Assembly: GCF_000368685.1 (NCBI RefSeq)
Contig: NZ_KB849626.1
Coordinates: 232,476-296,475, forward strand
Source of the DNA: Acinetobacter baylyi DSM 14961 = CIP 107474
Lineage (GTDB): Bacteria > Pseudomonadota > Gammaproteobacteria > Pseudomonadales > Moraxellaceae
DNA: 64,000 nt
Direction: 5' to 3'
Below, one piece after another: positions 52,805 to 62,650 of this stretch. Position numbers and translations under genes: made by a program. Each line of letters opens with the position of its first letter. The first letter of the stretch is position 1. The notes under the pieces are model-generated. The model was given only the letters and a program-made list of their open reading frames with translations, had not been told where the DNA came from and searched no databases.

Positions 52805-53137
52805 ATGGACAAGAACGAAAAACTTGGAATATCTGAACCGTCACCTGTAAAAAGAGTTGTGGTGTATACAGTGATGGTTTTACTGGTATTTTGTAGTGCA
52901 ATCATGGTGGTGTTTCAGGTATTCGAATACCGACATGATTATCGTGAGTTGAGTACATACATGCGTGAAAAAGATGATCTGAATGCCGAATGGGGGCGTT
53001 TGCTGATTGAGCAACAAACCTTTGGTGCAACAGCGCAAATTGGTTCACGGGCAGTCACCCAGTTACGCATGTTTTCACCTCCTGCGGCACAAACTGCCGT
53101 TATTTCGTTGCCAATGACCCCTGAGCAAAAACACTAA
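52805..53137 (+). CDS. ftsL: cell division protein FtsL
   Basis: This 110-residue bitopic membrane protein has one helix (VVVYTVMVLLVFCSAIMVVF, residues ~19-38) and a short periplasmic coiled coil with the motif DDLNAEWGRLLIEQQTF. It links FtsB and FtsQ in the divisome. The sequence is weakly conserved, but size, topology and position between rsmH and ftsI make the assignment firm. Confidence 0.9.
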   Translation: MDKNEKLGISEPSPVKRVVVYTVMVLLVFCSAIMVVFQVFEYRHDYRELSTYMREKDDLNAEWGRLLIEQQTFGATAQIGSRAVTQLRMFSPPAAQTAVISLPMTPEQKH

Positions 53138-53147
53138 GGCCTGCTGT

Positions 53148-54986
53148 ATGATAGACAAGCGAATCAAGCAAACAAGAAAAAAACAGCAATCTATTTCTGA
53201 AAAGCCCTCATTGGCTTTTGATATGTGGCGTTTCTATCTGCTGTGGGGCGTTGTACTTCTATGTTTTGTGGTGTTGATTGCGCGTGCTTTTTATGTGCAA
53301 GTGATCAATAAAGATTTCCTGCAAAATAAAGCCAATGCCAATATCTTAAGAACAGAAAAGATTAAGGCAATGCGTGGTGTCATCAGTGATCGTCACGGGG
53401 TTCCTTTAGCAATTAGTACGCCTGTGATGAAAGTGGTGATTGATCCGCGCGATTATTTTGAAACCAAAAAAGAATATGATGATATATCGGCAGAACTGCG
53501 CAAAGATCCAAATAATCGTAAGCTTAAGCGTCAATTACCTGATAAAAATCTGAACCTGGATGAACTTGCAGATGCTGTAGGTATGGACCGTGCGGAATTG
53601 AAAAAACAGATGTATGCTCGTCCGCGTTCACGTTATCTTGTACTACAAAAGGAAATCCCACCGCAGCAGGCAGATTTGATTCTAAAACGTAATTTTCAGG
53701 GTGTTTATACCGAGAAAAATTACAAGAGATATTATCCGCAACCACAACCCAATGCACAAATTATTGGCCTGACTAACAGTGAAGGCGTTGGTGTCGAAGG
53801 TTTGGAAATGCAGTTGAATAAGCAGCTTTCGGGTGTGGATGGCGAGCAGAAAGTTATCCGTGACAAGCGCGGAAACCGTCTGAAAATCTCGGAAGTGATT
53901 CGAGAAGGTGAGCCTGGCGAAAATATTACCCTGAGTATTGATTCACGCTTGCAATACATCATGTACCGCGAGTTGACGGCAGCAGGGGTTGCCAATAATG
54001 CTCGTTCTGCTTCAGCCATTGCGGTGGATGTTAAAACAGGCGAAATTCTGGCCATGGCCAGTTGGCCGTCGTATAACCCGAATGACAAAAATGGTTTGTC
54101 CAATAAGGATGCCATGCGTAACCGCGGTGCCATTGACATGTTTGAGCCAGGTTCAACCATGAAGCCGTTTACAGTGTCCGCAGCCTTAGAAAGTGGACAG
54201 TACACGCCCAATACCATTGTAAACACGTCACCAGGTTCGATGCGTCTTGGTTGGCATACCATTCGTGATACGCATAACTACGGCGCTCTTACTTTAACAG
54301 GCGTTATTGTAAAATCCTCAAACGTCGGTTCGGCAAAAATTGCGCTGTCTTTACCCAAAGACGCATTACCGACTTTCTATAGACGGGTTGGATTTGGACA
54401 GCGCTCTGCGGTTCACTTTCCTGGTGAGAGTGGTGGTCTGATTCTGCCAAATAGTAAGCTTACACCTTCTCAGATTGGTACGATGGCATATGGCTATGGT
54501 TTAAACGCCACAATTCTTCAGTTGGCGCAGGGTTATGCCATGTTGGCCAATCATGGTGTAAAAATGCCGCTCAGCTTACGTAAGCTGGATGAACCCCCTA
54601 AAGGTGAGCAAGTATTAAACCCGAAAATTGCCGATCAGGTACTTAGTATGCTTGAGCAAGTGACGATGCCAGGTGGAACCGCCACACAAGCGAATATACC
54701 TGGTTATCGTGTGGGTGGTAAAACAGGAACTGCGCATAAATTACGTCCAGATGGTAAGGGTTATGCACAGAATCAATACCGTGCCTTATTTGCGGGGGTT
54801 GCACCTGTGAGTGATCCGCGTCTGGCAATGATTATTGTGGTGGAAAATCCGCAAGGTCGTTATTACGGTGGTTTGGTCGCTGCGCCTGTCTTTACACGTA
54901 TCATGCAGGAATCTCTCAGACTGATGAATGTGCCGCTGGATAAGCCCCTAGATACACCAAGCAACCCAATTTTAAAACGCCAGTAA
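53148..54986 (+). CDS. ftsI: septal peptidoglycan transpeptidase FtsI (PBP3)
   Basis: FtsI cross-links septal peptidoglycan and is a main beta-lactam target. The 612-residue protein has one N-terminal membrane helix (residues ~28-50), a class B dimerisation domain and the transpeptidase domain. Active-site motifs are Ser336 in EPGSTMKPF, the SSN of VKSSNVGSAKIA, and KTGT in VGGKTGTAHK. The length is normal. The upstream gene ends 10 bases before, and murE starts eight bases after. Confidence 0.96.
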   Translation: MIDKRIKQTRKKQQSISEKPSLAFDMWRFYLLWGVVLLCFVVLIARAFYVQVINKDFLQNKANANILRTEKIKAMRGVISDRHGVPLAISTPVMKVVIDPRDYFETKKEYDDISAELRKDPNNRKLKRQLPDKNLNLDELADAVGMDRAELKKQMYARPRSRYLVLQKEIPPQQADLILKRNFQGVYTEKNYKRYYPQPQPNAQIIGLTNSEGVGVEGLEMQLNKQLSGVDGEQKVIRDKRGNRLKISEVIREGEPGENITLSIDSRLQYIMYRELTAAGVANNARSASAIAVDVKTGEILAMASWPSYNPNDKNGLSNKDAMRNRGAIDMFEPGSTMKPFTVSAALESGQYTPNTIVNTSPGSMRLGWHTIRDTHNYGALTLTGVIVKSSNVGSAKIALSLPKDALPTFYRRVGFGQRSAVHFPGESGGLILPNSKLTPSQIGTMAYGYGLNATILQLAQGYAMLANHGVKMPLSLRKLDEPPKGEQVLNPKIADQVLSMLEQVTMPGGTATQANIPGYRVGGKTGTAHKLRPDGKGYAQNQYRALFAGVAPVSDPRLAMIIVVENPQGRYYGGLVAAPVFTRIMQESLRLMNVPLDKPLDTPSNPILKRQ

Positions 54987-54993
54987 GAGGTAA

Positions 54994-56493
54994 GTGATGA
55001 GCGTCTCATTTGAAATGATCTCTGCGATTGATGCAGCGATTGAATGGCGAGATCAGCCTTTTCAGGGATTTTGCCTCGACAGTCGATATATTCAGAAAGA
55101 TCAGCTTTTTATTGCGCTAACCAGTTATTCACAACCCGAAAAAACCCGAATTTTTGCAGAGACAGCACTGGCTCAAGGTGCGCTGGGTATCATCAGTGAG
55201 CAGCCTTTAGGGCTTGAGCGTGAGTGGGTTTGCGCTGATGTGCGTCATCGAATGGGGCAATGGCAGAAAAACTATTTGCAAAAAACAGAGCCTGTCAATG
55301 CTGCACGAATTATCGCAGTTACGGGCACCAATGGAAAAACCACCATTTCGCGTTTGGTTGCAGAATTACTGACCTTACAGCAGCAGCGTTGTGCGGTCAT
55401 GGGAACCACAGGCAATGGTATTTTACCGCATCTTAATCCATCAACACACACCACGCTGGATGCTTTGCAATTGCAAAGCGCCTTGCATCAATATGTAAAA
55501 GAAGGTGCACGTTTTGCATCTTTGGAAGCCAGTTCTCATGGCTTAGAGCAAGGGCGACTGAATGGCTGTGACATTGAAATTGCGGTTTACAGTAATTTGA
55601 GTCGTGATCATCTGGATTATCATGGCACTTTAGCGGCCTATGCAGAAGCCAAATCACGCTTATTTGCTTTTAAATCTTTAAAGGTCGCCGTGATCAATCA
55701 GGATGATGCATATGCTGAACTAATGAAAGCAGTAGCAGCTCAAAACCCAGCCCAGCCTCAGATTCTGACTTATTCGCTTACACAGTCTGCGGACTATAGC
55801 GTAAAAGAATTACAATACAGCTTGTCTGGTGCTCGATTTATTCTGGTGGGCCCAAAAGGTGAGTATTTGGTTGAAAGTCCATTGCTGGGTCATTTCAATG
55901 TTGAAAATCTAATTGCCGCGCTGATTGCAGCCGAGCAAGCTGGTTTTGCGCTTGAAGAGCTTGTAAAAACTGTACCGCAATTAATTGGGGCACCAGGTCG
56001 TATGCAAGTCATTCGGGATCAGGATCGACTTTTTGTTGTGGACTATGCGCATACACCCGATGCTTTGAATCAGGTACTTAAAACATTACGTCGTCATGTA
56101 CAGCAGCAATTGTGGGCAGTGTTTGGGTGTGGTGGAGATCGCGATCGCGGCAAGCGTCCGCTTATGACGCAGGCCGCTTTGAATGGCGCAAATCCTGTCA
56201 TTTTGACCTCAGATAATCCTCGTACTGAAAACCCAAAGCAGATTTTTGCGGATATGAAGACTGGAATCGATTTTTCACACCATCAAATCTATGAAATTCA
56301 CGATCGCCGAGAAGCAATCAAATATGTGGTTCAGCATGCACAGGCAGGCGACATTGTGGTCATTGCGGGTAAAGGACATGAAAATTATCAGGAAATCCAA
56401 GGTGTTCGTCACTGGTTTGATGATGTAACAGAAGTCCAGTCCGCTATAAATACACAAACTCATTCAGTTCATTCTGCGTATCCTGCACATTAG
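54994..56493 (+). CDS. murE: UDP-MurNAc-tripeptide synthetase (meso-DAP adding)
   Basis: MurE adds the third residue to the peptidoglycan stem peptide in the cytoplasm. The 499-residue ligase has the ATP motif AVTGTNGKTTISRLVAE, the LEASSHGLEQGRL segment with its conserved His, and TSDNPRTENP; the DNPR motif is the mark of meso-diaminopimelate selectivity. The C-terminal domain ends with VVIAGKGHENYQ. It lies between ftsI and murF in the operon. Confidence 0.96.
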   Translation: MMSVSFEMISAIDAAIEWRDQPFQGFCLDSRYIQKDQLFIALTSYSQPEKTRIFAETALAQGALGIISEQPLGLEREWVCADVRHRMGQWQKNYLQKTEPVNAARIIAVTGTNGKTTISRLVAELLTLQQQRCAVMGTTGNGILPHLNPSTHTTLDALQLQSALHQYVKEGARFASLEASSHGLEQGRLNGCDIEIAVYSNLSRDHLDYHGTLAAYAEAKSRLFAFKSLKVAVINQDDAYAELMKAVAAQNPAQPQILTYSLTQSADYSVKELQYSLSGARFILVGPKGEYLVESPLLGHFNVENLIAALIAAEQAGFALEELVKTVPQLIGAPGRMQVIRDQDRLFVVDYAHTPDALNQVLKTLRRHVQQQLWAVFGCGGDRDRGKRPLMTQAALNGANPVILTSDNPRTENPKQIFADMKTGIDFSHHQIYEIHDRREAIKYVVQHAQAGDIVVIAGKGHENYQEIQGVRHWFDDVTEVQSAINTQTHSVHSAYPAH

Positions 56494-56501
56494 GATTTTT
56501 T

Positions 56502-57908
56502 ATGCATACTTCTACAACCAGCACGGTTCCTTTAGCACCGTGGGATGCTTCTCAGTTACAACAGGCAACGCAAGGCTACTGGCATAATAATCGCCAGCCT
56601 GAAGGCACGATCAAACGAATTTTGACAGATTCGCGTCATGCAGAGGCGGGAGATGCATTCTTGGCGCTCAAAGGTGAACGTTTTGATGCGCATGATTTTG
56701 TCGCTCAGGTGGTTCAGCAAGGTTGTCAGGTTGCGATTGTGGAACAACCATTAGATGTAGATATTTTTCAACTGATCGTATCAGATACACGTCTGGCACT
56801 TGGTGCTTTGGGCGCGTATCGTCGTCAGCAATATCCAAAGCTTCAAGTAATTGCCTTAACTGGAAGTAGTGGTAAAACCACAACCAAAGAAATGCTGGGA
56901 AGTATTCTGTCCCGTTTGGCTCCAACTTTGGTCACACGTGGAAATCTGAATAATGATCTGGGTGTTCCCATGATGCTACTTGAGTTAAGGCCAGAACATC
57001 AGTATGCAGTTATGGAGCTGGGTGCCAGTCATCAGGGAGAAATTGACTATACCTCAAAACTGGTTCAGCCTCATGTGGCGGGTATTTTAAATATCGGAAC
57101 AGCACATTTGGGGGAGTTTGGAGGGCGTGATGGAATCTGTCGGGCTAAATCCGAGATTTATCAACATATTGCAGTAGATGGAACCGCAATTTTACCTGCA
57201 GATGATGATTTTACCGACCAAATCAAACAGGCGATTCAGACTCAAAAAATGCTCAGTTTTGGTCAGGATGGTGAGATTTACGCGACTTCTGTCGTGCTGC
57301 ATGCTCAATCGAGTGAATTTGACTTACATACACCTCAAGGTCAGGCACATCTCAGCTTGCCATTTGCAGGTGAGCATAATGTACAAAATGCACTCGCGGC
57401 GACTGCTTTTGCGCTCGCGATTGGAATCGATTTGAATAATATCGTGCAAGGGCTTTCAGCGGCACAAGGTGCAAAAGGGCGTTTGAACTTTATTCAGCAC
57501 GGTCATCATCTATTTATTGATGATACCTATAATGCCAATCCTGGCTCCATGCGTGCTGCTGCGGGGGTGCTTGCTCAGCAAACTGGAATTAAAGTGATGG
57601 TGACGGGGGACATTGGTGAGCTCGGAGATGCCAGTATGCTGGAACACACCCAACTGGGGCATGATCTGGCAAATGAGCAGCTTGACTATATTGTTGCGGT
57701 AGGAGAATTTGCTGGGGCGATGCAGCAGGGTGCTGCGAGCAGTGATCATCCAGAAAAATTGAAGGCATTTACCACTCAGGCCCAAGCACTTCCTTTTTTA
57801 ATTGAATTAATTCAACAACATCAACCCCAGTCCATGAGTTTCCTGTTTAAAGGTTCTCGTTATACCCATATGGAAACGTTGATGGCTGACTTGATGGAGA
57901 AACTTTAA
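56502..57908 (+). CDS. murF: UDP-MurNAc-pentapeptide synthetase (D-Ala-D-Ala adding)
   Basis: MurF attaches D-Ala-D-Ala to finish the soluble precursor. The 468-residue ligase shows ALTGSSGKTTTKEMLGSIL (ATP loop), NLNNDLGVPMMLLEL, the MELGASHQGEIDYTS helix and FIDDTYNANPGSMRAAA. The stop is followed at once by the mraY start with no gap, so the two are translationally coupled. Confidence 0.96.
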   Translation: MHTSTTSTVPLAPWDASQLQQATQGYWHNNRQPEGTIKRILTDSRHAEAGDAFLALKGERFDAHDFVAQVVQQGCQVAIVEQPLDVDIFQLIVSDTRLALGALGAYRRQQYPKLQVIALTGSSGKTTTKEMLGSILSRLAPTLVTRGNLNNDLGVPMMLLELRPEHQYAVMELGASHQGEIDYTSKLVQPHVAGILNIGTAHLGEFGGRDGICRAKSEIYQHIAVDGTAILPADDDFTDQIKQAIQTQKMLSFGQDGEIYATSVVLHAQSSEFDLHTPQGQAHLSLPFAGEHNVQNALAATAFALAIGIDLNNIVQGLSAAQGAKGRLNFIQHGHHLFIDDTYNANPGSMRAAAGVLAQQTGIKVMVTGDIGELGDASMLEHTQLGHDLANEQLDYIVAVGEFAGAMQQGAASSDHPEKLKAFTTQAQALPFLIELIQQHQPQSMSFLFKGSRYTHMETLMADLMEKL

Positions 57909-59027
57909 ATGCTGTTATGGTTGTTTGAACATCTATCGGGCTACAACAGCTCGTTCCAAGTTATTCGTTATTTAACATTACGTTCATTGCTAAGTATTTT
58001 GACGTCACTTGCAATTGGCCTAATGCTTGGTCCGGTGATGATTCGTAAACTTCAGGCATTAAAATATGGTCAGGCAGTCAGTTCGTTTGCACCTGAAAAC
58101 CATGCCAAAAAAATGGGTACACCAACCATGGGTGGCGTATTAATCCTGATGTCGATTGGGATTAGTACCTTACTCTGGGCCGATTTATCCAACCCTTATG
58201 TCTGGATTGTACTGGGTGTTATGGTGGTGTTTGGTGCTGTGGGCTGGGCCGATGACTGGATCAAGATCCGTTATAAAGATAATGCTGGCTTGCCTGCTCG
58301 CAAAAAGTTCTTCTGGACATCGGTGGCTTCGCTTGGGGCGGGTATTTCATTGTATGTGATTGCCCAGAATCAACCCAATCCAATTCACACGGCAAACATG
58401 CTGGATTTATTAATTCCATTCTTTAAAAATTTGTCGATCCCACTTTCGGCTGTGCCACTTGGAATTGCTTTTATTATTTTCACTTATCTGGTGATCAATG
58501 GTGCCTCCAATGCAGTCAATCTCACCGATGGTCTTGATGGCCTAGCAATTATGCCCATCGTGATGGTTGCTGCAGGGTTGGGTGTATTTGCCTATTTGGC
58601 GGGTGACATTCGTTTTGCCAATTATCTGCACATCCCTTATGTAAAATATACGTCTGAGCTGGTGGTCATCTGTTCTGCCATGGTGGGTGCAGGTTTAGCA
58701 TTCTTATGGTACAACGCACACCCTGCACAAATTTTTATGGGTGATGTTGGTGCGCTGGCACTCGGTGCGATGTTGGGTACCATTGCGGTCATGGTCCGTC
58801 AGGAAATTGTATTTGCGATCATGGGTGGCGTATTTGTAATGGAAGCAATTTCAGTTTTCTTGCAAATTGGTTCATTGCGCATGCGAAACAAACGTGTATT
58901 TCTGATGGCGCCTTTACATCACCACTATGAAAAGCAAGGCTGGAAAGAAACACAGGTCGTGACCCGTTTTTGGATTATTACGATTATGCTGGTGGTTTTG
59001 GGTCTAATGACTTTAAAATTACGTTAA
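57909..59027 (+). CDS. mraY: phospho-MurNAc-pentapeptide translocase
   Basis: MraY moves phospho-MurNAc-pentapeptide to undecaprenyl phosphate to give lipid I. The 372-residue protein has ten membrane helices. It has the conserved KMGTPTMGG near residue 70, the Mg2+-binding [18 protein letters not shown], and [14 protein letters not shown], with the final [13 protein letters not shown] terminator follows, so the operon ends here; murD, ftsW and murG do not follow. Confidence 0.96.
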   Translation: MLLWLFEHLSGYNSSFQVIRYLTLRSLLSILTSLAIGLMLGPVMIRKLQALKYGQAVSSFAPENHAKKMGTPTMGGVLILMSIGISTLLWADLSNPYVWIVLGVMVVFGAVGWADDWIKIRYKDNAGLPARKKFFWTSVASLGAGISLYVIAQNQPNPIHTANMLDLLIPFFKNLSIPLSAVPLGIAFIIFTYLVINGASNAVNLTDGLDGLAIMPIVMVAAGLGVFAYLAGDIRFANYLHIPYVKYTSELVVICSAMVGAGLAFLWYNAHPAQIFMGDVGALALGAMLGTIAVMVRQEIVFAIMGGVFVMEAISVFLQIGSLRMRNKRVFLMAPLHHHYEKQGWKETQVVTRFWIITIMLVVLGLMTLKLR

Positions 59028-59052
59028 GTTAAGCTGTCACTATATAATTGAA

Positions 59053-59079
59053 GAAAGCCGGCCACGCCGGCTTTTTTAT
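59053..59079 (+). terminator. terminator of the rsmH-mraY operon
   Basis: The GC-rich stem AAAGCCGGC / GCCGGCTTT with a three-base loop is followed by T residues. It lies between mraY and the rlmA start. Confidence 0.9.
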
Positions 59080-59092
59080 TAGGAAAATGATG

Positions 59093-59914
59093 ATGAATGT
59101 GTTGATGTGCCCTGTGTGTCGTGGTGAATTGGCATTACAACACGCCACTTGGCGTTGTAAACAAGGCCATAGCTATGATGTGGCAAAACAGGGTTATGTA
59201 AACTTGCATGTGGTGCAGCATAAGCATAGTAAGACACCTGGTGATACACCTGAATCTGTTCAGGCACGCCGTGAGTTTCTCTCTGGTGGGTTCTATCAGC
59301 CGTTACGTGATGCAATTGAGGCCCAGATATCCGCATTGAAGGTAAAAACGATTCTAGATATTGGTTGTGGTGAAGGTTATTACACCGATGCCATGCAAAA
59401 GCATGCGAAGGTTTGTATCGGTCTGGATATTGCAAAAACAGCCGTACAGCGGGCTGCCAAAACCAATGCTGATGTGACATGGGTGGTGGGTACAGGAGCG
59501 ATCTTGCCTGTTCTTGATCAATCGATGGATGTGTGTAGCAGTCTTTTTAGCCCCATTCCCAAAGCAGAAATTTTGCGGGTGCTGAAGCCAGAAGGTCATC
59601 TAATTGTTGTGACACCTGCACCTTCGCATCTTTATAATTTGCGTGCAGCGCTGTTTGATGAAGTTAAACTGCATGAGCCAGAAAAATTTGTTGAGCAGTT
59701 GAATGATGGCTTAGCATTGGTGCAACAACACATGGTGGAAAGTACCTTTGAACTTGAGCAGGCGCAATTAAAAAATTTGATTGCCATGACGCCTTATGCT
59801 TACAAGGCTAAACCAGAAAAACGAACAGAGATAGAAAATCAGTCTTGTATAAAACTGACCGCATGTTTCCAGATTTATATCTTTCAAAAAATAAAAAAAC
59901 AGCCATCAATTTGA
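59093..59914 (+). CDS. rlmA: 23S rRNA guanine-N1-methyltransferase RlmA
   Basis: RlmA methylates N1 of G745 in 23S rRNA. The 273-residue protein opens with the zinc finger MCPVCRGELALQ... WRCKQGHSYDVAKQGYVNL (Cys and His ligands) and then has the SAM motif ILDIGCGEGYYTDAM with LDIAKTAVQRA. Three ATGs stand in a row at 59087, 59090 and 59093; the last has AGGA at eight bases and is preferred. A frame that starts further upstream runs through the mraY terminator and is not real. The start is close behind that terminator, so a separate promoter or read-through must serve it. Confidence 0.9.
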   Translation: MNVLMCPVCRGELALQHATWRCKQGHSYDVAKQGYVNLHVVQHKHSKTPGDTPESVQARREFLSGGFYQPLRDAIEAQISALKVKTILDIGCGEGYYTDAMQKHAKVCIGLDIAKTAVQRAAKTNADVTWVVGTGAILPVLDQSMDVCSSLFSPIPKAEILRVLKPEGHLIVVTPAPSHLYNLRAALFDEVKLHEPEKFVEQLNDGLALVQQHMVESTFELEQAQLKNLIAMTPYAYKAKPEKRTEIENQSCIKLTACFQIYIFQKIKKQPSI

Positions 59915-59930
59915 TGGCTGTTTTTTTTAT
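59893..59930. terminator. bidirectional terminator, rlmA / mrcA
   Basis: The stem AACAGCCATCAA / TTGATGGCTGTT has A residues before it and eight T residues after. It overlaps the rlmA stop and reaches the mrcA stop, and serves both convergent genes. Confidence 0.9.
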
Positions 59931-62485
59931 GTCACTTGATTAATCAATCCTTCCAGTGCATCGCCTCGTTTGGGCGTCTCATTTTTCTTTGGTGAGGATG
60001 GCTGTTGCTGCATACTCGGCGGCTGGCCCTGAGACGGTACCAAAATTTCTTCGCCTGGTAAATCAGCAAAGTCACTGTCTGGTGTGCGTGCTGGGGTGAC
60101 CGGCGCAGGAACATATAATGGACGTGCTAAAGGTGGGGATGCCTGATCATCTTCACGATTCTGGATTTCAATGGTTGGCTTTTCTCGTGAAAGTGGTGCT
60201 TTCGCATTTTTATCAAAACGAACCCAAGCCGATGGCGTGCCTTTTAAAGACTGATCCATAAAGTTGGTCCAGATTGGAAGTGCCGCAACTCCCCCATATT
60301 CACGTCGGCCCAGTGTTGTTGGCTGGTCAAAGCCTACCCATGCTACCGCAACCAATTTGCCATTAAATCCTGCAAACCATGCATCTTTGGCATCATTGGT
60401 TGTTCCTGTTTTACCGCCTAAATCATCACGTCCAATTTTTAGGGCAGCACGTCCTGTACCATGCAAAATGACATCACGCAGAATATTGGCCATATCGTAA
60501 GCAGAGCTAGATTTCAGGATTCGCTGTGCCTGACGATAGTTGTTATTGTCTGGGTTGGTTTTTGCTGGAGATACAAGAGTTTTCGCTTCATCTAAAGACT
60601 GGTTATTGACCTCAATCACTTCATCATCAGGCGTTTGTGGCTTGATTTCTGTTTCGGTATTGTTTGTTTCATTAATACAAGGAATGCACGCATACTCTGG
60701 CTTGGTTTCAAAAATCACATTGCCATAAGCATCTTCAATCCGACGAATAAAGTGTGGCTGAATACGATAACCACCATTGGCAAAAGTGGCATAACCTGTT
60801 GCCATCTGGATAGGTAAAACCTGTGGTGTTCCAAGGGCAATGGTAAAGTTACGTGGAATTTGATTTTCCTGTAAGCCAAAATCCATGAGTAACTGACGTG
60901 CACGTTCGACCCCAACACTTTGCAGTAAGCGTACAGACACCGTATTACGTGATAAATATAAGGCACGGCGCAGGGGAATCATGCCCAGATAACGACCATC
61001 TGAGTTTTTAGGCGACCAACGCCCAATACTGATTGGGCTATCGTTGACCATGGTATAAGGTGTCATGCCGCGTTCGAGTGCCAGGGCATAAATAAATGGC
61101 TTAATAGTTGAACCAGGTTGACGCCAGCCTTGTAGGGCACGGTTAAATTTAGATTGATAAAAGTTATATCCACCTACCAATGCTTCGATTGAACCATCAT
61201 TTGGATTAAGTGCGATTAATTGCCCTTGTACTTTAGGAATCTGAACCAGAGACCATGCACTTTTATCGCCATTTGGACGTAGACGGACAATGTCTTTCAC
61301 TTTTACAATTTGAGAGGCACGAGAAGGAGACTCACCGACACTATTTGCATTACGATAGCGTCGTGCCCATGACATACCTGACCAAGGCACCGTCACGGTT
61401 TTACCATCTTGCATTAAGGCATCAAAGCTATTGTTTCCAACCTTAATTACTTCGGCAGGGAAGGTATTTGCATAAGGAATAAAATTGCGCAATGGTTTGT
61501 CGTGTGCTTCTGCACCACGCCAGCCATGACGTCGATCATAGGCTTCGAGACCATCTTGTACCGATTGCTCGGCATATGCCTGACGCTGGCTATTGATTGT
61601 GGTATACACTTTATAGCCTGAATCAACAGCCTGTTCACCAAATTTTTCGACCAGTTCGGCACGAACCATTTCCCCGATGTACGGATAACGGTTACTTACA
61701 CCACGATCTGGCATGTCTAGGTTAATCGGTTCTGCCACGGCTTGCTGGTATTGGGTTTGATTGATATAGCCCAGTTGTAGCATTCTTCCCAGAATCCAGT
61801 TACGGCGCTCTAGTGCACGCTCAGGATTAACCACAGGATTGTATTTTGACGGTGCTTTCGGTAAACCTGAAATCATGGCCATTTCAGCAATACTAAGCTG
61901 ATCGAGGGTTTTGTTATAATAAATTTTTGCAGCGGCAGCGATACCATACGCATTTTTGCCTAAGAAAATTTTATTGACATATAGGCTTAGAATTTCTTGT
62001 TTGGTTAAATTCTGTTCAATTTTCCGCGCAAGGAAAATTTCGGTCAATTTACGTTTGAGTGTTCGCTCAGGTGATAAATAATAATTTTTAGCCACCTGCA
62101 TGGTAATGGTTGAACCACCTGTTTGTACATTTGAACCAGTCACTGTCTCGCTTAAGGCACGCCCCAGACCTTTGAAGCTAATTCCGCTATGCTCAAAAAA
62201 AGAAGAATCCTCTGCTGCCAGAAAAGCATGAATAAATGTTGGTGGAATCTGGTTGTATTCAACAGGCACAGAAAGCTTACCACCATACTCAGCAATCAGC
62301 TGGTTATCCGAGGTGTATACTTGTAATGGTTTAAGAAGTGGCGCTTTCTTGAGCGAGCTCATTTCAGGAAGTGAGGGTGCAATGTAAAGATACATGCCGT
62401 AGAAACCCATTGGAACTGAAACAAGTACCATGAGTATCAACAAAAAAAATGGGTGAACACGGCCCGAACTGGATAGCTTTTTCAT
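59927..62485 (-). CDS. mrcA: bifunctional penicillin-binding protein 1A
   Basis: PBP1A polymerises and cross-links peptidoglycan in the elongating wall. The 852-residue protein has one N-terminal membrane helix. A glycosyltransferase domain follows (~55-230) with FLAAEDSSFFEHSGI, QTGGSTITMQVAKN and RKLTEIFLARKIE. An OB-like insert comes next, and then the transpeptidase domain with the serine in QPGSTIKPF, SRN in LSRNTVSVR, and KTGT in GGKTGTTNDAKD. The tail (~790-852) is proline- and glutamine-rich. It is divergent from pilM, the arrangement kept in many Gammaproteobacteria. Confidence 0.96.
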   Translation of the reverse strand: MKKLSSSGRVHPFFLLILMVLVSVPMGFYGMYLYIAPSLPEMSSLKKAPLLKPLQVYTSDNQLIAEYGGKLSVPVEYNQIPPTFIHAFLAAEDSSFFEHSGISFKGLGRALSETVTGSNVQTGGSTITMQVAKNYYLSPERTLKRKLTEIFLARKIEQNLTKQEILSLYVNKIFLGKNAYGIAAAAKIYYNKTLDQLSIAEMAMISGLPKAPSKYNPVVNPERALERRNWILGRMLQLGYINQTQYQQAVAEPINLDMPDRGVSNRYPYIGEMVRAELVEKFGEQAVDSGYKVYTTINSQRQAYAEQSVQDGLEAYDRRHGWRGAEAHDKPLRNFIPYANTFPAEVIKVGNNSFDALMQDGKTVTVPWSGMSWARRYRNANSVGESPSRASQIVKVKDIVRLRPNGDKSAWSLVQIPKVQGQLIALNPNDGSIEALVGGYNFYQSKFNRALQGWRQPGSTIKPFIYALALERGMTPYTMVNDSPISIGRWSPKNSDGRYLGMIPLRRALYLSRNTVSVRLLQSVGVERARQLLMDFGLQENQIPRNFTIALGTPQVLPIQMATGYATFANGGYRIQPHFIRRIEDAYGNVIFETKPEYACIPCINETNNTETEIKPQTPDDEVIEVNNQSLDEAKTLVSPAKTNPDNNNYRQAQRILKSSSAYDMANILRDVILHGTGRAALKIGRDDLGGKTGTTNDAKDAWFAGFNGKLVAVAWVGFDQPTTLGRREYGGVAALPIWTNFMDQSLKGTPSAWVRFDKNAKAPLSREKPTIEIQNREDDQASPPLARPLYVPAPVTPARTPDSDFADLPGEEILVPSQGQPPSMQQQPSSPKKNETPKRGDALEGLINQVT

Positions 62486-62650
62486 AACAAGTGGGTTTTA
62501 ATAAGAGCGAATAGCAAACTAATTGTCGGTCAGTATATCCTTTAGAAATACGGATTGTTAGATGAGTTATTGTATCCGTATAAAATTAATGACCTAAATG
62601 GATTGGTATGCTGTTTTCTTGGGGATAAAAAAATAATAGGACATCGTATC

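Noticed and set aside
59048-59092. Longer rlmA start at 59048
   Set aside because: That frame includes the GC-rich mraY terminator hairpin, and the added residues do not belong to the family.
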